From Taxillus chinensis (taxonomy: Eukaryota > Streptophyta > Magnoliopsida > Santalales > Loranthaceae): a DNA stretch of 64,000 bases. The stretch's first letter is position 1. Each line of letters starts with the position of its first letter. Below, piece by piece: positions 23,061 through 34,740 of this stretch. The stretch is from contig CM042092.1 in assembly GCA_023512835.1 (NCBI GenBank), positions 41,434,258 through 41,498,257 on the forward strand, read 5' to 3'. The translations under genes were made by a program, and so were the position numbers. A model generated the notes under the pieces. That model ran no database searches. It had not been told where the DNA came from and saw nothing but the letters and a program-made list of their open reading frames with translations.

Positions 23061-24037
23061 TTTGCTTCTTCAACCGAGCATCTTAATCGGATAATCAATT
23101 GATTGCATTTGGCATGTGTTCATTCTTCCATTTTCACTCATAAATCTTAATCCGAGTAACTCATACAGTTAATTAATCTTGGCTACGATGTTCAGCATGA
23201 CGGTTTCACTATGTTGACCAACGTGAACTTATGGATTTCTTATTTGTCATATGCATTGATTTTAGTAACATGATCATTATCTCATATGTATGTGTCTCAC
23301 ATTCATTTTTAATGCATAAGTTCTGTTTTTCATTAGTCCGAATTTTGCTACTTTTCATATATCTTTACATTCGTACTAATCTCAACCTATACAAGCTCTG
23401 TGTTCCTTTTAGTTTATCTTTGTGCAGCTACAGGTTCCGATTCACTTTGCATTTTCACCGACATATCTAGTTTGAAGTCTTGGATTTGAAGTGTTGTGGT
23501 ACTTCATCTTTCTTCGACTTCAAGACCACAAAGGAATCATTTTCTCTATTACCACACTCTGTTTCTACGGACACACTCGTTGATCCTCCTGGATATTCTT
23601 CTACGGATTATTTTTCATCCGGATGATCATCGATTCAATTCCTCAGGACTCTTGAAACACTCAAATCGCGATAAACATGGTCTTATCTTACATCGCGTGT
23701 TTTTGAGGAGGCATAATGATGGTCTATTTAAAATGCAAGTCTCGAGACAAGTAATTTCCGTAAGAAGGCATACAGTTGTAATAAATACTTGATTTGCAGC
23801 CTCCACATCACTTTTAAATTCAGAGGCGCTCAAATATCAAGATAAATGACATCGGCTTGTCAGGCGGATCACTATTCATCTCGCTTAATCCCTAGATCCG
23901 CTGGCTACCACGGACTCGGTCTTATATATACTAGATTTTCATGCGAAGCGCGAGTTTACATTTCCAAATCCCTAAATTCTCGTCGCTCTTCCAATCCTCA
24001 AGACCTACCTTCCTTTTTCCTCTCACCCTCAATTGCA
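23061..24037 (+). other. Copia spacer between pol and accessory gene, with TATA-like box
   Basis: This is non-coding, T-rich sequence. The same text returns at 41428-42228 in the second copia copy, which supports its being part of the element. CTTATATATACT at about 23921-23932 lies some 105 bp before the accessory-gene ATG. The second copy has CTATTTATA at the equivalent place. Confidence 0.6.
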
Positions 24038-24535
24038 ATGGCACCCAAGACTTCTCTTTTTGGCATTAATCCCAGCCATCCGGTCGATTGGCCTACTATC
24101 CGTAATCCTCCGGCATGGTTCCTGGACCTACACCCACTCCTGGAAGCCTCCCACATTCCGAACATGGTTTCCAATCCTGCCGATCTCCTAATCGACGGCA
24201 TCTCCGAGTTCTACCGGCGAGTCCGCTGCACCACCGATTCCATTCTCTCCAATGTCCGGGCTGAATCCATTGTCATCACCCCCGTCGTCCTCTGTGCCGC
24301 TCTCAACCTACCCCTCGGTGAACCTCAGCGCCCAAAACCCGAATCGATGGAAGCTTCCATGGGCTGCACATATAAAGGGAAGGAATATATGGTAAAGTCC
24401 TTCCAAGGTCGCTACCGGTGTATGGCGACCATACTGAGCCGTTGTCTACTAGCTCACACCACCGCTCTTGACTCCGTTTCGTATGACCTTCTCTTGGCCA
24501 TGTACGGAGTCTTCGAAGGTCTCCCGATGGACTAG
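24038..24535 (+). pseudogene. Copia 3' accessory gene (copy 1), N-terminal domain
   Basis: The ATG at 24038 was chosen because the second copy starts at the same point (42229) with matching residues: PxHPVDW, NPPAWF-like text and a LLE/LLD run. The 165-residue open part contains GISEFYRRV, VRAESIVITPVV and LNLPLGEP. This resembles the FY...V...ITP...NLP pattern in the Athila accessory gene. A TAG at 24533 ends the frame, but related text continues after it (KNGPKNQSFGPILSIVFQY), so the stop is probably a mutation. No signal peptide or membrane segment is apparent. The function is unknown. Confidence 0.6.
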
Positions 24536-26429
24536 AGGACATTCCTATTCCGATTGCTGAAGAACGGCCCCAAGAACCAATCTTTCGGGCCGATTCTCAG
24601 CATAGTCTTTCAGTATCTGCGTCCGTCCCATTTCAATGGAAATGACACTATCCCTTTCCCCCAGGCTTACTTTCTCTGCCACCTTACGCCTGATGGGAAC
24701 ATGACGACCTGCCGACCCTCTGCTACTCTCCGCCTCCATCCGGCCTTTCGAACAAAGAGGGCGGTGTAGTTGGTGACCCAACCGACAACCATGCCCCCAA
24801 GTCGGCTCCGCTCACCGGTCCTTGCGGATTCGGTTAGTTGCTGCCCCATTCATCTCCCGAGCCTCTTAGCACAAGCATCCGTGCCAACCCATCCGAGGTT
24901 GCGGGGCCCTCTCAGCCAAGTCCTCATTCGGATGACTCACTAGCGCCTTCTCCTATTGATGTCCCCGCACCCGACTCACCCGTTGTTGCTGCATGTTGAT
25001 GCTACCGTTGCTACGGCAATGGCAAGATGTCCCTCCTTCTCCTCCGAAGCCCCCCTTACCTCTCCTCCCTCAACCTCGTGACTACCTTGACCATCTCTCC
25101 GCCGAAACCTTAACGGACCTCTGGTTATGTTTTAGCCTAGCCTCGCACCGCCTCCATCCCCGACAATGACATCAAGGTATTTTATGCCAAACACACCTAA
25201 ACCCGGAGGATATGATCATCTGGAACCTGGACCATGGTTTCCTTATGCCGCCCCACATTCCAGATGTTCCTTTTGATGTTACCTCCGGACCGGCTGATGA
25301 CACACGAGTTCCTTCTCCTGCTGGGGGCCCAGCCTGCTTCTCCTGCCGCAGCCATCCCCCGTAGTTGACCTCTCCTGGTCAAAGTGGATCTGCTGCTCCG
25401 GATGTCTCCGATGCTCCGAATGCTCCTTCTGCTGCTGCTGCCGACACACCCTCCACTCCGCCGACTCCTCTACCCAGGCGCACAACCGCACCTATTCCTG
25501 TGGGGAAGACCTCGAAAGCCCCAAAGTTGGCGCTTGGACATGCCTCGTTTGGCACGGTCCACTCCGACACCGTGCTCTCCGCTCACTGGACCGCCACACC
25601 CAAGCCCAAGCGCCCAAATTCCTGCCATCACCTCCAAGGTCGATGCTCTCGGCACCCAGCTCCTTTCTACCCCGACCGACTCTTTCACTTCCACGAGCGT
25701 AAGATTGATCTTGTGGCCTCATCCGTTCATTCACCGTCGACTTCTTTCGCGAACTTGGCACACACGATGGCTCGTCCCCCTCCGGCTCCTCGACGATCCG
25801 CCAAAACGGGGGAGAAAGTGTCATCCGATCCTTCTACACATTCCTCGGCTCGTGCCGAGAAGCGGCCAACATCTTCACCGCTTCCGAGAGTTACAATTCC
25901 AAAACGTAGTCGCTTCTCTCAGCCCGGCTCCTCAGCGCGGCTCCTCCTTCGATCTCTCCATCCGCGGCCGACACCTTCCTCCCATCATACGCGGATCATG
26001 ATCCTCTTGATGCGGATGGACGTGTTTTTAATGTAATGACCAAGTATGCCGCGTCCAATGTCGAGCGAAGATGTCTATCAGATCTGTACCCCTTCTCTCC
26101 TCAAGACATTCGACTATTTGTTCCGAGACGGGTCCGCTTACCACAGAAGACATAGACAACTTCTCTCGGGCAGTTAAGAAGGAGATGAGGCTGTTTCGTG
26201 TCTCCGTACAAGGACGGACACATGTTTGATGTCTTACCGTGTTGGAATGAGGGCTATCTTCCAGATGTAGCCCACATTCGGACCTTCATCGACGGAACCG
26301 CTGAGGATAGCATACCCTGGAAAACTCTCTCATTTATCCTCATTCCGTACTAGGTCATGACACCGCACTTCATGCTAGTTGTTTTTAGGATTCCGTCCAA
26401 GCAACTGACCCGCATAAATTATGTCTCGA
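24536..26429 (+). pseudogene. Copia accessory gene (copy 1), linker and first half of Ulp1-like domain
   Basis: After a stop the gene continues in changing frames. About 24890-25600 is rich in Pro, Ala and Ser codons, so several overlapping frames stay open by composition. Near 25960 come LPSYADHD-type residues. At about 26220-26400 the text matches copy 2: HMFDVLPCW, HIRTFIDGT, PWKTLSFILIPY, then PHFMLVVF with the candidate catalytic His at 26366-26368. A TAG precedes this His by a few residues. The solo LTR then splits the domain before the Asp. Confidence 0.6.
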
Positions 26430-27907
26430 AGGTTTTGCAAGCAAGTGCACTGGTCAAGTAATAAAATGGAGTATTAAGACTCCGGTTGTCGAACCCACAG
26501 GGAGGTAGCTAATCTTGTTAAGCAGCAAGCACTAAGCTAACAAGTTGATTTTATGTCCTGGACAATTGATGTTTGTTGTGCAAATATTTTGAACAAAAAG
26601 ATATTAAATCGAATGTTGGCAAGCGGTTGGTATAGACATCTAGGGTCACAATGTTTACCACCCAATCGATTGACTTGATCTGGTTATGGCTCTTGTTCTT
26701 GATTTATGTTCTAGTTCAAGTTCATGTTGATTATCTCCTACCTATCTTACATTTGGTCCATGCTAAGATAGATTTAAGGCTTTTATCCCATTTGGTCCAT
26801 GCGAATAAAAGTGATCAAGGTAGACAAACAATCTAATAGTTGCAGACTTGGTCCATCATGCAATATTAAATCTAATTCACTAGTGTTCCACCCTAGACAA
26901 GGGCTAAGATTACCTAATTATGCATAAACTAGGCATTTCCGTTCAAGCAAGTGAATTAAACAAGAACCGAATTCTATTTTATTGAACAACCATAACCAAA
27001 CCGACTACAATTTATTGGGGGCTACATTGCTCCCCTAGACCAACAAGACTACTCCATAATCATGACAAAAACAATAATAATCATAGGAAAGAACATGATT
27101 ACAGTACCAGGACAATAAAGGAAGACCCCAAGATGAACCAGGACTCCAGCCTCCAAAGACTCCGGCGTCACGCCCAAACTCACTCCTTGCCAAGGACAAT
27201 CCGATCTTTTAGCAATGGCTATAGCTCTTTTCGAACTCAGATCAGATTCTCCCACTCAAGATGATTTACAATGCCTCCAAAGACCCCTATTTATAGGTTT
27301 TAGTGGGCCAAATTAGGGTTACAAAAGGTGTGCCCTAATTATTAATGTGGTCGCAGACCAAAACGACGTCGTTTTGGTTAGTGACACTAATCGACGTTCT
27401 GGCGAAATAAAACTCAAACTACACCAAATTTGACCCCGGTTCTTTAGAGGAAAATGATTAAAACAACAAAATACATCATTGGGAGCACAAAAATGCTTGC
27501 ACGTGAGAATGCACGTGAGAAGACCCTTTTCACGTGCAGCTCCAATTTGACTCAAATTTGCTCCAAAGCTTCCTCTTGAGTTGTAGAAGGCATCCATGCA
27601 ATAAAATCCTTGCACGTGAGAATGAATGTGAGAAGGCATTTCACGTGCACCTTGATTTTGCCTTCATTTTGCTTCCATCTTCTTCCTATAGCTTCCTTGT
27701 GAGTTGATGGAGTGATCTAGCCAAAGTGTGTGGGACAAGGTTGCTCCAAAACCTGCCAAAAACACTCAAAAAGTACCACTATACACCAAACAGGGTCTTC
27801 CTAGGGGTTAGAGCAAATATGTCGAAAATAACATGCAAATAGGTACAAAACATACGCTAAAACACCCTATATAAGGCATAGGATAACGGCATAAATGCAC
27901 GTTGTCG
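26430..27907 (-). repeat. Solo LTR inserted in the copia accessory gene
   Basis: On the minus strand it begins CGACAACGTGCATTTATGCC, a close relative of the Athila LTR start TGATAACGTGCATTTTATGCC. It ends near a TGCACTTGC motif after CCTGTGGGTTCGACA. It has CACGTG pairs (27497-27645), a perfect 20-bp palindrome CCAAAACGACGTCGTTTTGG (27358-27377) and a CCTATAAATAGGGG TATA box (near 27288). The internal sequence differs from LTRs A-D, so it is a separate but related gypsy family. The left edge is uncertain by some bases and I found no clear target duplication. Confidence 0.7.
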
Positions 27908-28268
27908 TAGCTGATCTTAATTGATTCTCATCGGATTGTGGAGAACAATGTTAGAAGGAATCAATGGGAGCCACTGCGTCTTCGATTGACGGAAGCCGTA
28001 AAGCAATCTAGACTTTATGAAGAAAGGGAGGGGCCTAACTCCATTAGGTCCAACTGAAAAGTTGAAGGCAACAATCCGGGGCAAGAAGCAAGTGCCGTAA
28101 CAACCCGATGGAGATACTGCGGAGCCTTTGTTTGTTTCTTCATCAAATCTATTATAAACATGGATAAAAGCTGGAAAACTATCCAAGCCTATACGAAGGA
28201 GCAGACAATGGAGCTAAGGGAGAAAGCATCAACGATGATCTTCAAGTATAGTAAGCCTTATGTACCTT
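27908..28268 (+). pseudogene. Copia accessory gene (copy 1), second half of Ulp1-like domain
   Basis: The reading resumes with LIDSHR (candidate Asp), then residues matching copy 2: a degraded QxPDG segment, CGAFVCFFIK with the candidate Cys (about 28119), and a C-terminus MELREKASTMIFKYSKPYVP, stop TAG at 28268. At least one frameshift lies between the Asp and the Cys. Same family and proposed role as the better-preserved domain at 53945-54631. Confidence 0.7.
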
Positions 28269-28412
28269 AGTGAAAATTTTGTCTAAAGGATGTATTGTAC
28301 TATATTACCGCTTAATGAAAATGGAAGTTATTTCTTTTCCGTATACTATCTTTTTGCTTTGCTTACCGATCAGATTACAAAGGGTTTTGGTATATTCATA
28401 ATTGAGGGAGAT
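28269..28412 (+). other. Copia 3' UTR and polypurine tract
   Basis: A short non-coding stretch ends in ATTGAGGGAGAT directly before the LTR, the polypurine tract of the copia element. Copy 2 has the better-preserved TTGGGGGAGAT at the same place. Confidence 0.75.
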
Positions 28413-29805
28413 TGTTGAATCAAGCTCGAATTTGGATGATGCGGATAAAACCCTATGTAATTTGATCCGAGACTTTCGTTGTTTATCTTAAGTTATTGCA
28501 GAAGATATGATCTTAACTGGACCTATACTCGTGTGAGCAAAGCTAAGGACAGGATACATAATCTTGATCCAGATGTGAGTGAGTGTCGTCAAACACTTGG
28601 TATATAACCAAGTCTCTGCTTCATCTTGAATAAGGATTATTCATGCGGATTAATCACTTAAAGCTACGGATTGAGGAATCTGCGCCTAACATTTTAAACG
28701 GACTAAGTCAAATAGATGCGGAGTAAGAATCCTAGTCTACTAAGTCACACGGAGTAAGGGATAGTCGTCACGGAGTTAAATAGCTAAGTCTTCCACTCAA
28801 GCGGATTAAGGAAACTAGACACGGAATAAGGATCCAAGTCTTTCATAGATGCGAAGTAAGGAAGTACTTGTGCGGAATAAGGACCCGAGTCCTTTGTTCG
28901 CATGGAGTAAAAAAACTAGATGCGGAGTAAGGAATCCGAACTACTCACTCATGCGGAGTAAGGATGTGCGACACGGAGTAAGCAATCCATTCCTTTAACT
29001 CATGCGGAGTAAGGAACTCTCGCAGAGTAAGAAAGCGACGATGCGGAGTAAGCACTCCGACCTTCTTATTCGTACGGAGTAAGGAAGCGTTGACATGGAA
29101 TAAGGATTCTAGTACAACGTATTGATACGGAGTAAACAATCACCGACACGGAGTAAGGATCCGAGCTTAGTTAACTCAGAGTAAGGAACCTTACACCGGA
29201 TTAAGAAGACGCCGCTTCAACTTATCTCTTCGCATTTAAAGTCACCGGCTCGCCGAGTCCTGATGTAAAACAAACTTGTTAAGAACCTAAAGAACCTTAC
29301 ACGTGGATCTCCCGGATATGTGGACATAATTTTAACTGCACTTGGGGACTCACAAAGGCACTTATGCTTTACAAACCCAAGATCTTGAAGACTACATCCG
29401 CAATAAAGCATTCAAGGCAAAGAGATTCCCGAGGAACAGTCAATGTGCACATAGTCCGGAACAACAAGTTCCAAGATTGTCTCTCAAGGATATTTATATA
29501 TATATTGTAACACTTGTACGTTAAAAAAAGGGTGATTGTTCGTGAGTTTGAAATAAGTGTATTTGTACAAGAGCTCATAGAGATCAAAGAGGCTAGTGTG
29601 TGAGTCATTTTGTAAACAAAGTGTAAGAGAGTCTTGCTTCTATTTTGTTGTACTTATCGGTTGATAATAAAACAAAATACTTCCACTATCCGGTTGTCTT
29701 CCGAAGTGATTCTATCTCTTAACCAGATTAGTGTTGTGCCAAATAGTAATAAAAGAGTTTTAGATAAGAGCTTATTCACCCCCTCTAGGCTCCCAGGGAC
29801 CAACA
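28413..29805 (+). repeat. Copia LTR (forward, copy 1)
   Basis: The LTR begins TGTTGAATCAAGC and ends GGGACCAACA; TGTTG and CAACA form the short terminal inverted repeats. Many copies of a CGGAGTAAGGA-like motif fill about 28715-29180. Its inverted partner lies at 31024-32432 and a third copy at 54772-56047. Confidence 0.88.
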
Positions 29806-30963
29806 CGAGCGATCGACATACTTTGTAACGAACGCGTTCCTCTTGTTCTTGCTATTTTTTGAGGTGGAGCATCGGGGTTTAACCTTGTCACTTTTATCGG
29901 CTGTCTTTGATTTGGATTTACAATCCTTGGCCCAATGACCAGGTTTCCCACGATTCAGCGAGTCTTGGGAAGTAGACTTCGATCGCTCCTTCCTTCCGGA
30001 TAATGAGGAGCCTCTTCTAAATCCTTTTCTGCTTTTCTTTAGGAATTGCTTGAAAGATTTGACCAGAAGAGCTATTTCTTCTTCCACGTCCGAGTCGAGT
30101 TCTTTGACTCTTCCGTATTATCATCCCGTTGGATGCTTAGACATTCCATAGCTTTAAAAGCTACCCCCTTTTCTTTCCGAGCTATTTTCTCATGTCCGTC
30201 GAGTATTTAAACTTAACCTCGTGAGTCCGTAGCTCCCCATATAGTTCTTCGAGGTGAGCATACTACCGATTCTTGTTGGCTTACATCTGGGAGCTGTTTG
30301 GAGTAGTAGCGATCCCAGGCAATGAGCGAAAGAACTTGTCATTGATTTGGAATTGCATGTAATACTCATTGACAGTTTTCAGGTCTAGTATGAGCTTGCG
30401 GAATCTCCGATAGATGCTTTCAAGGGATTCGCCAGGCTTATGAGAAAAGCACCGAACGTTCGTTTGAGAGCACAAATAACGTTTTGCATTTGGGACTGAC
30501 TTCCCTCATAGGGGATTGTGTTAGTTTATCCCGAGATAGCTTTCACTATCGTGCAGCCCTGGACATTTGTGAAAGCTTCGGAGTCCAAAAATGATACCAC
30601 GTATGCTAGAGCCTTTCCACTAGCATACTGCTAGGCTCTTTCCTCATTGGTGAGTTCAGCATCAGTCTTTGGCCATCTCATCAGAATAGGTAGCTCCTGA
30701 TGAAGACACGGCCACATGAGGTGATCATGACATATCATGATAATTCTCATGCGAGCTTTCCATTGGGAGAAAAGCTCAGGTGTGAATTTTGGCGGTACAA
30801 TCGAGTGAAGCCGAACTCCGTTGTTGAGGAGCAAGTGGGAGCGACGGGTTGAGCACTTGTGCTCGGATCGACATTTTCGTTGCTCTGCGCAGTTGGGGAG
30901 GGGCTCTTGTGCACCTCTAGAGTTAAGGCGAGCGTTAAACAATATACTGCTTTCTTCGGCCAT
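29806..30963 (-). pseudogene. gag: Copia gag (inverted, broken)
   Basis: The minus-strand start is MAEESSILFNARLNS at 30963. Motifs of copia gag follow: PPKFTPELFSQWKARM with a decayed copy of the usual hydrophobic continuation, then on changing frames a LESIYRRFRKLI-type segment (30281-30475) and a basic C-terminal part with a damaged zinc knuckle (GKPGHWAKDCKS) near 29930. The usual first Cys of the knuckle is not visible. It is truncated at the forward LTR, so everything downstream (protease, pol) is missing. Confidence 0.78.
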
Positions 30964-31002
30964 TGTTAATAGAGAAAGAGTGGGATCTCTACTTTGAGCA
31001 GG

Positions 31003-31022
31003 TAGACTTGCTCTAATACCAC
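31003..31022 (-). other. Copia primer-binding site (initiator tRNA-Met type)
   Basis: Read on the minus strand, GTGGTATTAGAGCAAGTC follows the LTR end. It differs from the usual TGGTATCAGAGC by one base and fixes the orientation of this fragment as minus. Confidence 0.8.
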
Positions 31023-31023
31023 T

Positions 31024-32432
31024 TGTTGGTCCCTAGGAGCCTAGAGGGGGGTGAATAGGCTCTAGTTGAAAACTTTTTGATCGTCTCTGGTATAATACTT
31101 ATCTCGTTAAATGATAAAATCAGTGCGAAAGATAACTAGATAGTGGAAGTATTTTGTTCTTATTATTAAAAGATAAATACAACAAAACAATAGCAGATTA
31201 AAGCTAATAATGCTTTTCGATCTATCAGAACTCTCTTACACTCTGTTTACAATGACTCACACACTAGCCAATATGATCTCTAAAAGCTCTTGTACATGTA
31301 CGTGCATATATGAAAATATACAAGTGCTAATATATATAGTCATCCGTTAGAAAACATTCTTGGAACTTGTTCTTCCGAGCAACATGTAGCATTGACTGTT
31401 CCTCGGAAATCTCTCTACCTCAATTGTTGCGGATGTGGAGCTCAAGATCTTGGGTCTTTAAACTTTGAATTACTTTGCATGATTCCAAATGCAATTAAAG
31501 TTATGTCCACATATCCATGTGATCGACGTGTAAAATGATTTAGGTTTTCAATGAGTTTGTCTTACATTGGGACACAACGAGCTGATGACTTTGAATGCGA
31601 AGCTGATAAGTTGAAGTAGGGTCTTCTTAATCTGTCGTTAAGTTCCTTACTCCATGTTAATGAAGCTCGGATCCTTTCTCCGTGTCAGTAGTTGAATACT
31701 CCGTGTCAGTTTGATACTGGAATCCTTATTCCGTGTCAGCGCTTCCTTACTCTATATGAACGAGAAGTCCAGAGAGCTTACTCTGTATCAGCGCTTCCTT
31801 ACTCCACACAAGTTCCTTACTCCGCACGACTTCCTTACTCCACATGAGTTCCTTACTCTGCATGAGTTAAAAGGTCCGGATGGCTTACTCTGTATTAGCG
31901 CATCCTTACTCCACTTGAGTATAAGGTTTGGATTCCTTACTCCGCGTGACTAAAGAACTTGAGTCCTTATTCCACACAAGTCATTCCTTACTCCGCATGT
32001 ATGAAAGACTCAGATTCATTACTCCGTGTCTTCTTGGCCTTAGTCCGCTTGAGTAGAAAACTTAGCTTTTTATTCTGCGATAACTTTCTCTTACTCCGTG
32101 CAAGATGTAGACTAGGATTCCTATGCCACATTTATTTGACTTAGTCCATTTAAATTGTAAGATGCGGATTCCTTAGTCCATAACTTTAAACATTTGGTCC
32201 GCACGAGTGATCTTTATTCCATATGAAGACTTGATTATTTATCAATTGTTTGACGACACTCACGATGGTCCAGATCAGGATTATATATCATGTCCTTAGC
32301 TTTTCTCTCATGAGTGAAGGTCCGAATTAAGATCATATCTTCTGCAACAACTTAAGAATAAACATGCAAGATCTCAAATCAAACTATATAGGGTTTTATC
32401 TACATCATCCAAATTCTAGGCTTGATCCAACA
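31024..32432 (-). repeat. Copia LTR (inverted)
   Basis: On the minus strand it runs from TGTTGGATCAAGCC at 32432 to GGGACCAACA at 31024. It contains the CGGAGTAAGGA-type repeats (seen here as CCTTACTCCGC). Together with the forward LTR at 28413-29805 it makes a large inverted repeat around the gag fragment. Confidence 0.88.
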
Positions 32433-32783
32433 TATAGGGCAATTATTCTCATACAACATAGCAAGTCATCCTACGATGAGGATAATGGCGAAGAGGACTT
32501 TTATAGTGATGACCCCAAGATTGCATTCTTCATGAAGAAATTTCACAAGTTCTTAAAAAGGACAAAAATTAGCGAAGGGGAGAATCATCATCACGGGCTA
32601 AATCAAGTGAGCCATAATGCTAAGGCTACGGGAAGCTTGGCTACTTTATAGCCGACTACCACATTGTTAATAAGAAGGAGGCTACAAAGGAAAATAAGGA
32701 CACAAAGAAGAATCCTAACTTCAGAGCAAAAGAGAAAGGAAAAAGTTGGTGTTCGTAGCAACCAAGTAAATCAGTGACACTAA
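32433..32783 (+). pseudogene. gag: Copia gag fragment (forward)
   Basis: The encoded DEDNGEEDFYSDDPKIAFFM and KKFHKFLKR text resembles the region of Sirevirus-like gag before the zinc knuckle. It begins at the end of the inverted LTR and is interrupted after about 350 bp by a MITE. About 50 bp of related text (QVEESSDDDP) continue after the MITE at 33553. It belongs to a different copia copy from the inverted gag. Confidence 0.6.
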
Positions 32784-33549
32784 CCCTCTGTTTGGTTATT
32801 ATAGAAAAACCATAGAAAACTAAACGGGTATAGAAAATGGGTAGAATTTTAGTCTTTCAGCATTTGGAAAGGCTAGAAAACCAACAGTAACTGTGGAAAA
32901 TGAATACCTTAACGGTTACTTTTTTATGACATTGAAAACGTTATAATTTTCCATGAAAAATGTACAGTAATCGATATTTACCGAAATTACCCTCAGCCTT
33001 CTTCACATCTACCATGTGCACATCGCCGCGCTTCCTTGCCGTCGGCGTGCATAGTAAGATCTTTCTTTGCGGGGTGGTGTGGAACAGACAGCCGAATGGG
33101 GCTGGTATGGAATAGATCGGCATCGAACAGATCGGCATCGCACGGATGGGAGGATTGGAGGCAGCAACGGCGATATGGCAGAGCATGCATCGTAGGTGGG
33201 GTGGTGTGGATGGGAGGCGGCGCGGCGGAGGGACGGGTGGCGGCTTGGAGGTGGGGTGTCGCTGCAAAGGGATGGGAGGCAGCGCTGCAGTGTTGAGGGA
33301 TGGGAGGTGGGTTGCGTGAATATGAGGTAGGGTTTTCTGAGGGTAGAGGTAAGGGTTAATTATGATATTTTATTTCTTCTTATTTTTTGTTTTAAATTTT
33401 TTAAATTATAAAAATAATAGTTTTCCACCTCTTTTCTACACCAACCAAACAACAACAATTTCCACCTCTTTTCCATACTTTTTCTTTCCATCTATTTTTT
33501 TCTACCTAAAATTTTTCCACCCCTTTTCTATATCCAACCAAACAAAGGG
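32784..33549. mobile_element. Harbinger-like MITE
   Basis: The terminal inverted repeats are CCCTCTGTTTGGTT on the left and, as complement, CCCTTTGTTTGGTT on the right, 13 of 14 identical. TAA flanks both ends (32781-32783, 33550-33552) as a 3-bp target duplication, which suits PIF/Harbinger. The centre (33000-33330) is GC-rich and has no transposase. Confidence 0.8.
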
Positions 33550-33599
33550 TAAGCAAGTGGAAGAATCCTCGGATGATGACCCTTAGGAAAAGCCTAACT

Positions 33600-34740
33600 A
33601 ATGCCTTGTGGTGCAAACTTGTATACAAGTATGTAGATCCCAAAGTGAATCTAGAGGGTGCTGAATAGATGATTTTCACGAAAGCTAAACGAAAAGGTAG
33701 ACTCATATGGTTTAATGAAAGATAGGGAAATAACATAAATATGCTTCTATAATAAATGAGAAATAGACAAAAAATACAAGAATGATAATGAACTATCGGA
33801 CAAGCAATCCGAGTGGTTATGAGAAGACATACTATGGCAACTCAAATTGAGTGAATAATATTCCTACAAGGTTACATGAAGTTAATGCATGAGAATTATG
33901 ACCGTAATACAAACTATGTGAGAGAAAACAATTTATGGAATGTTCTTCAAGCTTTTTTTTCATTTTAGTTTTCCAATAGAGTGTCTAGTGATTGGTTTAT
34001 GCCGAATCTCGAAAAAACAATGATTGAATCTTCAATGATTGTTCTTTGATTTTGGTCTCACGCACACACAACACTTGGAAGTATTTTCATGCTCAGTAGT
34101 TGAAGATCTCAATGTTGGGAACTCTTGATTCAAACTCTTAAAAGTTATTCATTCAATCCATTAGAGTTGTTTTATATCTTTCTTGGAGTCCCCCTCATCG
34201 ATTTCCGTGAGTGTGCATATTTTAGTGTATAGTACATGTACACACACATTCCATCCCTGACAATTTGACTTTATGCCACTTAAATACTACAAATAATGTG
34301 CTCATACTTTCTTTTTTTAATCTCATCTGTTTATCTATTGCTCGTAGGTTACCATCACTAATGCAATAATAAATGCACTTAACTATGGAGAACGAAATGG
34401 CAAAGACACGAAACCTTAACTAATAATTTCACTAAGTATTAAGTTACTTTCATGTTTTAGGTATGTCTACCTCGAAGCTGTGGTCCGACTTGAAGATAAC
34501 AATAGAATGTATCTCTAAGTTTTAGGTGTGGTTGTCTCGAAGGTCATTGCCTCAAAGCTCTTTTTCAAAGGGCTTCATGAGGTCGGTCCTATTAAGGTTT
34601 TCTAGGCTCGCCTTGAAGATCCGTGTTTTAGAGATACAACTAACACTCTCTAGATGATGCTTTCCTTCGAAGTAGGTAGCTTTGAAGCTTCAAAGCCTCA
34701 AAGCTTTGATTAAGTCGAAGCCTTCATATACAACGAGACA
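33600..34740 (-). repeat. Copia LTR of a second family (inverted)
   Basis: On the minus strand the LTR starts TGTCTCGTTGTATATG at 34740, just after AACGGGGGAAACTAGAG, which looks like a polypurine tract. CTAGAGGGTGCTGAATAG near 33650 corresponds to the GAGGGGGGTGAATAG text at the end of the other copia LTR. The left boundary is approximate. Confidence 0.6.

Noticed and set aside
23846..24037. N-terminal extension of the copia accessory ORF to 23846
   Set aside because: The second copy has no matching protein there, and the TATA-like box falls inside it; the start at 24038 is shared by both copies.
25365..26036. Four to five overlapping long ORFs on both strands
   Set aside because: They come from the Pro/Ala/Ser-rich, GC-rich composition of the accessory-gene linker. 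Homology with copy 2 shows only the forward gene is meaningful.
32777..33549. CACTA transposon (CACTAACCC at left edge)
   Set aside because: The right end has no TAGTG; the TAA duplication with CCCTCTGTTTGG ends fits Harbinger better.
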